Positions 58,074 to 64,000 of a stretch of 64,000 bases of DNA are shown here, piece by piece. The notes under the pieces were generated by a model, which made no database searches, was not told the origin of the DNA, and saw nothing but the letters and a program-made list of their open reading frames with translations. Position numbers and translations under genes: made by a program. The DNA is from Flexivirga alba (GTDB taxonomy: Bacteria > Actinomycetota > Actinomycetes > Actinomycetales > Dermatophilaceae): NCBI RefSeq assembly GCF_042661025.1, contig NZ_JBHSWH010000001.1, positions 1,674,001 to 1,738,000 on the forward strand, read 5' to 3'. The first letter of the stretch is position 1, and the number at the start of each line of letters is the position of its first letter.

Positions 58074-60614
58074 ATGGGTTCTCTGCTACGCACCGAGGCA
58101 CAGGCACGTGCCGATCTGATCGCTGTCACTTCGTATGACGTGGCGCTCGACCTGGACCAGGGCGAGGAGACGTTCGGCTCCGAGACGACGATCAGTTTCA
58201 GTTGCCGGGAGCCGGAGGCGTCGACGTTTCTCGACCTGGACGCAGTCTCGATCACGTCGATCACTCTGAACGACAACGAGATCGATCCGGCGTCGGTCGC
58301 CGATCAGCGCGTGACGCTCTCGAACCTGCGTGCCGAGAACACCGTGCGAATTGTGGCGACGATGCGTTATCGGCACGACGGCGAGGGCCTGCATCGCGCG
58401 GTCGACCCCGCCGACGGGAAGCACTACGTCTATGGCATGTCGTTCCTGGACGCCGGACCGTCGATCTTCGCGTGCTTCGACCAGCCCGACCTCAAGGCTC
58501 CGTATGACGTGCGGGTGCGTGCCCCGCAGGAGTGGATCGTCGCCGGCAACGGCGCCGCGGAGCAGACCGCGCCCGGTGAGTGGACGCTCGCAACGACGCC
58601 ACCGCTGTCGACATACTTCGTGACGATCTGTGCCGGCCCGTATGCCGTCGAGACCGACGAGCACGACGGCATCCCGCTCGGGATCTACGTGCGCGCATCG
58701 CTTGCCGAGCAGTTGCACGAGCAACGCGACGACATCTTCGAGGTGACCAAGCAGTCCTTCGACTATTACCACCGGCTCTTCGGAATCCGTTATCCCTGGG
58801 GCAAATACGACCAGTTCTTCGTGCCCGAGTTCAACGCCGGTGCGATGGAGAATCCCGGCTGTGTCACGCTGCGCGACCAATACATCTTCCGCGGCGCGCA
58901 CACCCGCACCGAGCTGTTGACCCGCGCGAACACGATCGCCCACGAGATGGCGCACATGTGGTTCGGCGACCTGGTCACCATGCAGTGGTGGGACGACCTG
59001 TGGCTCAACGAGTCGTTCGCCGAATACATGGCCCATCGCACGACCGCGGACGCGACCCGCTACACCGAGGCCTGGGTCGATTTCGGCATCTCACGCAAGA
59101 CGTGGGGGTACGGCGTGGACCGCAGCCCGGCAACCCACCCGGTAGCCGGTGCGGACGCACCCGATGCGGGATCGGCGCTCACCAACTTCGACGGCATCTC
59201 CTACGCCAAGGGCGCCTCCGCACTGCGCCAGCTCTCGGCATTTGTCGGTGACGACGCATTTATCGCGGGCGTACGAAAGCACCTGAGCGACAACAGTTTC
59301 GGGAACGCAACGATGAGCGACTTTCTCGGTGCGGTCGAGCACGAGAGCGGCAAGTCGCTTGCTGCGTGGACCAAGGCGTGGTTGCTGTCGTCGGGCGTCG
59401 ACGATCTTCGGCTCGACGTGCACGAGCGGGATGGCGTGATCGAACGTGCCGACCTCGTCGTGACGCCGCCGGTAGGCGCTTCGGGTGGCCGGCCGCACGT
59501 CCTCGAGATCGGCGCGATCAGTGACGCCCGGGAGTTGCAGCGGATCCGTGTAGAGACCGATGCCGCCAGCACCGAGCTGCCCGAGCTTGCCGGCTCTCCG
59601 CGCGCCAAACTGCTGCTTCCGAACATCTCGGATCTGACCTGGGCGACGACGATCCTGGACCCCACCTCGTTGGAAGCCGTCGACACGGAGCTGGCGGCTG
59701 CGCAGGACCCGCTGGTCCGCCTCGCGCTGTGGTCGGCGCTGTTGGGCGGTGCCGACACGGGGCAGATCGACCCGCGCATGGTGGTGCGGACCTTCGCTGC
59801 CACGTGGCCGGCGGAGACAGTGGCCTCACTCGGTGACGCGCTCGCTCGGCTGATCGACACGTACTACCCCTATCGCTTGGTGCCGCAGCGTGATTCGGCC
59901 GCGGCCAAGGCAGCGCTCGCCGAAGCCGGCCAACGTCGGCTGGCGCTCGTCGACCCAGCAGCACCGGCGGCCCTTACCGGTGCGCGACTCGTGGCCGCCA
60001 CGAGCAGCGACGCCGTCCTGCTGTCGGCATGGGCCGCGGATGTCGATCGCCCCGCAGCTGCCGCAGGTGACAAGGACTTCGGCTGGATCGCCCTTGCCCG
60101 CCAGGCCGAACTCGGTCTCATCGACCGGGAGACGATCGAGCAGGCTGCCGGTCGCGACGACAGCCTCAACGGTCACCTCTCCGCCCTACAGGCGCGAGCA
60201 GCTCTGCCGCTCGAGGAGTCCAAGACCTGGGCGTGGAGCCAGCTGTATGGCGACGAGCATCAGCTGTCCAACTACGAAGGTATGGCGATCGCGCAGGGCT
60301 TCTTCGCCGGGTACGGCGAGAACGACGCAACAGCGCTGCTGCGGGCCTACGCTGACCGATTCTTCACCGAATTAGCTTGTGTCCCCAAGAAGTTCGGTGA
60401 CATGTCGTCCGAACAATTCGTGCTGACGGCATACCCGCACGGTGTTGTCGAACAGGGAATCGCGGATGCTGCCCGATCGGCGATCGATGACCGCGCCAAC
60501 ACGGCCGGCGTCCGTCGAGCACTGGTCGATGCGTTGGACCGCACGGATCGTGCACTGGTCGCTCATCGGCGGTTCACGACCGAGTCCCCGAAACACCCGA
60601 CCACGGAAGGTTGA
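58074..60614 (+). CDS. pepN: Aminopeptidase N, copy 1
   Basis: M1 family zinc aminopeptidase of 846 aa, cytosolic (no signal peptide). The exopeptidase motif GAMEN lies near residue 255, HEMAH near residue 289, and the third zinc ligand Glu follows in NESFAEY. The C-terminal helical domain is of the ERAP1-like type, as usual in actinobacteria. GAAGG precedes the ATG. The next gene is a full-length paralogue with the same motif positions. Confidence 0.95.
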   Translation: MGSLLRTEAQARADLIAVTSYDVALDLDQGEETFGSETTISFSCREPEASTFLDLDAVSITSITLNDNEIDPASVADQRVTLSNLRAENTVRIVATMRYRHDGEGLHRAVDPADGKHYVYGMSFLDAGPSIFACFDQPDLKAPYDVRVRAPQEWIVAGNGAAEQTAPGEWTLATTPPLSTYFVTICAGPYAVETDEHDGIPLGIYVRASLAEQLHEQRDDIFEVTKQSFDYYHRLFGIRYPWGKYDQFFVPEFNAGAMENPGCVTLRDQYIFRGAHTRTELLTRANTIAHEMAHMWFGDLVTMQWWDDLWLNESFAEYMAHRTTADATRYTEAWVDFGISRKTWGYGVDRSPATHPVAGADAPDAGSALTNFDGISYAKGASALRQLSAFVGDDAFIAGVRKHLSDNSFGNATMSDFLGAVEHESGKSLAAWTKAWLLSSGVDDLRLDVHERDGVIERADLVVTPPVGASGGRPHVLEIGAISDARELQRIRVETDAASTELPELAGSPRAKLLLPNISDLTWATTILDPTSLEAVDTELAAAQDPLVRLALWSALLGGADTGQIDPRMVVRTFAATWPAETVASLGDALARLIDTYYPYRLVPQRDSAAAKAALAEAGQRRLALVDPAAPAALTGARLVAATSSDAVLLSAWAADVDRPAAAAGDKDFGWIALARQAELGLIDRETIEQAAGRDDSLNGHLSALQARAALPLEESKTWAWSQLYGDEHQLSNYEGMAIAQGFFAGYGENDATALLRAYADRFFTELACVPKKFGDMSSEQFVLTAYPHGVVEQGIADAARSAIDDRANTAGVRRALVDALDRTDRALVAHRRFTTESPKHPTTEG

Positions 60615-60619
60615 TCACA

Positions 60620-63097
60620 GTGCCGTCCCTGTTGCGCACCGAGGCGGAGGAACGTGCGTCGCTCGTCGACGTCCGGTCCTATGACATCGCTCTGGATCTG
60701 ACGAAGGGCGATGAGCTCTTCGGCTCTGCCACCACCATCCGCTTCGGTTGCACCACGCCGCACGCCTCGACGTTCGTGGAGCTCAGACCTCAGGAAGTCC
60801 ACTCAATCACGTTGAACGGCAACCCGATTGACGTTTCCGACGTGAAAGACGGTCGCTTGTGGCTGGACCACCTCGAAGCAGACAACGAGCTGGTCGTGGA
60901 CGCGACGATGGCCTACGTCCGTGACGGCGAGGGCATGCACCGGGCCATCGATCCGCAGGACGGGCAGGCATATCTCTACGGCAGCCCGGCTTCTTCGACG
61001 GCGGGGAAGATCTACGCCTGCTTCGAGCAACCCGACCTGAAGGCGCCATACAACGTGCGCGTGAAGGCGCCGCAGGAGTGGGCCGTCATCGCGAACGGTG
61101 CTGCACGTGAGGCCGCCGACGGTTGGCGCACCTTTGAGACCACTCGCCCGATCGCGACCTACTTCTTCACGGTATGCGCGGGACCGTTCGCGGTCCAGCA
61201 GGCAGAACACGACGGGATCCCGCTGGGCATCTACGTGCGAGCGACGCTCGCCGACCAGCTCGCCGAGCAGGCCGACGAGATCTTCACCGTCACGCAACAG
61301 GGCTTCGACTACTACCACCGCGTTTACGGCATCCGGTACCCATGGGGTAAGTACGACCAGGTCTTCGTGCCCGAATTCAACATGGGCGCAATGGAAAACC
61401 CGGGTTGCGTGACCCTGCGGGACGAGTTCGTCTTCCAGGGACACGCCTCGCGGGCGGAGCACCTGCTGCGGGCGACCGTCATCATCCACGAGATGGCGCA
61501 CATGTGGTTCGGCGACCTGGTCACCATGCAGTGGTGGGACGACCTGTGGCTCAACGAATCCTTCGCCGAGTTCCTCGCCCAGCAGGGCACGGCGGAGGCG
61601 ACGGAGTTCTCCGAGGCATGGGTCGACTTCTCCGCCATACGCAAAAACTGGGGGTATGCCGCCGACCGCGCGCCGTCCACCCACCCGATCGCCGGGACGC
61701 CCGCGCCCGACGCGAACTCGGCTTTGGAGAACCTCGACGGCATCACCTATCCCAAAGGCGCTTCGGCGTTGCGTCAGCTCGCGGCATACATCGGGGAGGA
61801 CGTCTTCCTCTCCGGAGTGCGAAAATACCTGCAAACACATGAGTTCGGGAACGCGAGCCTGCAGGATTTTCTGTACGCGATGAGCGAGGCGAGCGGCCAG
61901 AACATCGAGGACTGGGCGCAGGCGTGGCTGCTGACACCCGGCACCGATGTTCTGGAGATCTCCACTGACGGCGACCGCGTGGTGATCAACAGGTCGACGC
62001 CGGAGCAGTTCCCGGCACAACGGCCGCACGTCACCGACATCGCGGCCTACCGGCACGGCGTGCAGGTTGCTCGGGCGGACGTGCGCATCGACTCCGATCG
62101 GACCGAGGTGCACGGGTTGAAGCTCGGGCAGGCCCCGAACCTCTTGCTGCCCAATGAATCTGACCGCACCTGGGCGATCGTCGCGCTTGACGAAACGACC
62201 CAGGCGAAGCTACCGGACGAGCTGCCTCACATTGAGGACGCGACCGTCCGCGGGGTCGTGTGGTCGTCGTTGCTCAACGGCCTCGCGCTCGGCACCGTCA
62301 ACCCGGCACTGCTGCTCGACACTTTCGAGGCGGCCTGGCCGGTCGAAGACGTCGACCCGCTGCTGGAAGCCGTCGCAACCATGACGACCGGGCTCCTGCC
62401 GGGCAGGTTCCTGACGGTGGCACACACCCCGGCCGCGCTTGATCGCCTTGCCGCCACAGGGATTCGGGTGTTCGAGGCAGCGGCGGCCAGTGACTCGCGG
62501 CGCCTGACCGCGGCCCGCCTGGTGGTCGCCACCTCGGCAGATATCCAGCTGCTGCGCGAATGGCTCGCGGGTCGTGGGCTCCCCGCCTTCCTGACGGACG
62601 ACGACCAGTTCCGGTGGTCGGTCATCGGCCGCCTGGCGTCTCTGGGGGCGATGGAGATCGCGGAGATCGAGGACTGGCGGACGAAGGACCCCTCTGTCAG
62701 CGGGGTGTTGAGGTCGCTGTCGGCACGGACCCGGATCCCCTCCGAAGAGACGAAGGCGTGGGCCTGGTCGCAGCTCACTGAGGCCAACGACAACCCGAGC
62801 AGCCATGAGCTCGGCGCAGTGGCGCGGTCCTTCTTCGGTGCGACCGAACAGGAGATCACCCGACCGTATGTCGAGCGCTTCTTCACCGAGTTGCCGAAAC
62901 TGTCCAGCAAGCTCGGTGACATGGTGCTGCACCTGCTCGCCGCGGATGGTTACCCCACCACTGTGGTGGAGGAAAGCACCGTCGAGTTGGCCGAGCGCGC
63001 CCTGCACGGCGACCTGCCGGCAGGCGTCCGCCGCTCCTTCGTCGACGCCACCAGCAGATTGCGGGAGCAGTTGCGTTCTCAGGAGAGGTTCGGATGA
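60620..63097 (+). CDS. pepN2: Aminopeptidase N, copy 2
   Basis: M1 zinc aminopeptidase of 825 aa, with GAMEN near residue 255 and HEMAH near residue 289, both intact. It aligns with copy 1 along its length (MxSLLRTEA... start in both). GTG at 60620 is chosen because it matches the start of copy 1 and has GGAAGG upstream; an earlier TTG at 60611 is less likely. It follows copy 1 by five bases and overlaps the next gene by ATGA. Different residues around the active site could mean different substrate choice. Confidence 0.93.
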   Translation: MPSLLRTEAEERASLVDVRSYDIALDLTKGDELFGSATTIRFGCTTPHASTFVELRPQEVHSITLNGNPIDVSDVKDGRLWLDHLEADNELVVDATMAYVRDGEGMHRAIDPQDGQAYLYGSPASSTAGKIYACFEQPDLKAPYNVRVKAPQEWAVIANGAAREAADGWRTFETTRPIATYFFTVCAGPFAVQQAEHDGIPLGIYVRATLADQLAEQADEIFTVTQQGFDYYHRVYGIRYPWGKYDQVFVPEFNMGAMENPGCVTLRDEFVFQGHASRAEHLLRATVIIHEMAHMWFGDLVTMQWWDDLWLNESFAEFLAQQGTAEATEFSEAWVDFSAIRKNWGYAADRAPSTHPIAGTPAPDANSALENLDGITYPKGASALRQLAAYIGEDVFLSGVRKYLQTHEFGNASLQDFLYAMSEASGQNIEDWAQAWLLTPGTDVLEISTDGDRVVINRSTPEQFPAQRPHVTDIAAYRHGVQVARADVRIDSDRTEVHGLKLGQAPNLLLPNESDRTWAIVALDETTQAKLPDELPHIEDATVRGVVWSSLLNGLALGTVNPALLLDTFEAAWPVEDVDPLLEAVATMTTGLLPGRFLTVAHTPAALDRLAATGIRVFEAAAASDSRRLTAARLVVATSADIQLLREWLAGRGLPAFLTDDDQFRWSVIGRLASLGAMEIAEIEDWRTKDPSVSGVLRSLSARTRIPSEETKAWAWSQLTEANDNPSSHELGAVARSFFGATEQEITRPYVERFFTELPKLSSKLGDMVLHLLAADGYPTTVVEESTVELAERALHGDLPAGVRRSFVDATSRLREQLRSQERFG

Positions 63098-63897
63098 CCA
63101 ACGGGATCAACTGGAGCGTCCTCGCGGTGCGGCTCGACCAGCCGGATGCCGAGCCGTGGATCGAGCAGTCGTCCGACCTCGTCCTGAAGACCGCGTCGGT
63201 GGGCAAGCTGCTGGTGCTCGGGGACGTCGCCCGCCGGATCGACGGCGGGGAGTTGGCAGCGGACCAGCGGGTGAGCAAGACCGAGGCGCGCTTCGTGCGG
63301 GACTCCGGCCTGTGGCACGCACTCGACCAGGAGGAGTTGACCGTCGTCGATGCTTGTCGACTGGTCGGCGCCGTGAGTGACAATCTTGCGACCAACGTGC
63401 TGATCGATCTTGTCGGGCTGGATGCCGTTGCGGCATACGGTGATTCGATCGGTGCCAAGCCGATGGAGATGCTCGACTACGTGAGTGGTGAAGCCCGCGA
63501 CCTCTCCGTCCCAGGCACCCCGCCGACACTTTCGCGCGCCAGCGCGGCGTCACTCGTGCACTACCTACGCCGGCTGTATGACGGCACCGTCTCGCCAAGG
63601 GTGGAGGAGTGGATGTCGCTGAGCACCGACCTGTCCATGGTCGCCGCTGCCTTCGGCGAGGATCCGTTGGCGCACAACACGATCGGTGAGCCGGGTCATC
63701 CGAGGCTGATCAACAAGACCGGAACCGACGACGGCATTCGAGCCGACGTCGGACTGGTCCGCGACGGCGCCCGTGCCGTCGGCTATGCAGTGATCGCCAA
63801 CTGGCCGACCGACGAGTCTCCGCCCGGTCTTGCCTCGGTGATGGAACGAATGCGGCGTATCGGCGCGGAGATTCGCGACCGGATGGCCCAGGTCTGA
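63094..63897 (+). CDS. Cytosolic serine hydrolase of the class A beta-lactamase fold
   Basis: Protein of 267 aa with the three class A motifs: SVGK at 35-38, SDN at 95-97 and KTG near residue 208. It has no signal peptide, and the omega-loop Glu (Glu166 in TEM numbering) is not obvious. The ATG overlaps pepN2 (ATGA). A periplasmic antibiotic hydrolase is therefore unlikely; a cytosolic esterase, amidase or peptidase working with the aminopeptidases is more plausible. Confidence 0.85.
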   Translation: MTNGINWSVLAVRLDQPDAEPWIEQSSDLVLKTASVGKLLVLGDVARRIDGGELAADQRVSKTEARFVRDSGLWHALDQEELTVVDACRLVGAVSDNLATNVLIDLVGLDAVAAYGDSIGAKPMEMLDYVSGEARDLSVPGTPPTLSRASAASLVHYLRRLYDGTVSPRVEEWMSLSTDLSMVAAAFGEDPLAHNTIGEPGHPRLINKTGTDDGIRADVGLVRDGARAVGYAVIANWPTDESPPGLASVMERMRRIGAEIRDRMAQV

Positions 63898-63900
63898 CCG

Positions 63901-64000
63901 TCAGTCAAGCAGTGCGCGCTGCCGGGCCAGATCGGCGGCTTCGGTGCGAGTCGCGGCGCCCAGCTTGGCCAGGATGTTCGAGACGTGGACGCTGGCCGTC
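63901..64000 (-). CDS. C-terminal end of a LuxR-type regulator (rest outside window)
   Basis: Reading leftwards from the window edge the frame gives TASVHVSNILAKLGAATRTE followed by AADLARQRALLD and a stop. This is the recognition helix and tail of a LuxR/NarL-type helix-turn-helix. The N-terminal domain lies beyond base 64000, so it cannot be said whether it is a response regulator or a large ATP-binding LuxR protein. Confidence 0.8.
   Translation of the reverse strand, partial: TASVHVSNILAKLGAATRTEAADLARQRALLD

Noticed and set aside
63094..63897. Antibiotic-resistance beta-lactamase
   Set aside because: No signal peptide, no clear catalytic omega-loop Glu, and operon position behind cytosolic aminopeptidases.
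1..64000. Mobile elements, CRISPR arrays, tRNA or rRNA genes
   Set aside because: No transposase, integrase, regular repeat-spacer pattern or RNA gene signature was seen on either strand.

Overview
This is a high-GC actinobacterial chromosome segment. Gene content and order fit the Micrococcales, and my best guess is the Dermacoccaceae or a close relative. The signs are: dense GTG/ATG genes with 4-nt ATGA/GTGA overlaps, many apparently leaderless promoters, menaquinone and complex I genes in one run, a SAM-IV-type leader, a HAIR (HspR) element, a Rex operator and an ECF41 sigma factor. The family placement is inference. No tRNA, rRNA, CRISPR array, prophage or insertion sequence was seen.

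Layout. (1) 1-19048: end of menG, a menaquinone-reductase-type flavoprotein, a complete 14-gene complex I operon nuoA-N, and a polyprenyl diphosphate synthase; this is one respiratory-chain block led by a near-perfect Rex site. (2) 19049-25287: TetR / PLP-enzyme / aldonolactone-oxidase operon, ArsR-SRPBCC pair, RarD transporter and an unknown membrane protein. (3) 25300-28255: korAB, a 2-oxoacid:ferredoxin oxidoreductase. (4) 28400-43437: accessory genes including an ECF41 sigma factor with an AhpD-like partner, GNAT enzymes, hydrolase-P450-TmrB, lon, a short XRE regulator pair, a second AhpD-like gene, dinB, a lipoprotein and a PEP mutase-like enzyme. (5) 43508-46463: methionine ABC transporter metQNI behind a promoter and SAM-IV riboswitch. 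(6) 46587-48025: Nudix and secreted SGNH hydrolases. (7) 48218-57087: a second, incomplete complex I operon nuoABCHIJKLMN with no D, E, F or G. (8) 57130-64000: htpX, tandem aminopeptidase N paralogues, a cytosolic serine-hydrolase of the class A beta-lactamase fold, and the end of a LuxR-type regulator.

How the parts fit. The first block makes and uses menaquinone with NADH-driven proton pumping, and a Rex operator would tie it to the NADH/NAD+ ratio. The second Nuo cluster keeps the membrane arm and the B, C and I parts but has no NADH-input module; with korAB nearby it is a candidate ferredoxin-fed or otherwise rewired quinone reductase. The ECF41 factor probably drives two distant AhpD-like genes, since both carry the ECF41 promoter signature.

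A caution on data quality: six genes (nuoG, nuoH, arsR-like, korB, nuoC2, nuoL2) are each broken by a single missing base beside a short C or G run. All six are -1 and all are repaired by adding one C or G. That pattern points to homopolymer contraction in the sequence rather than gene decay.
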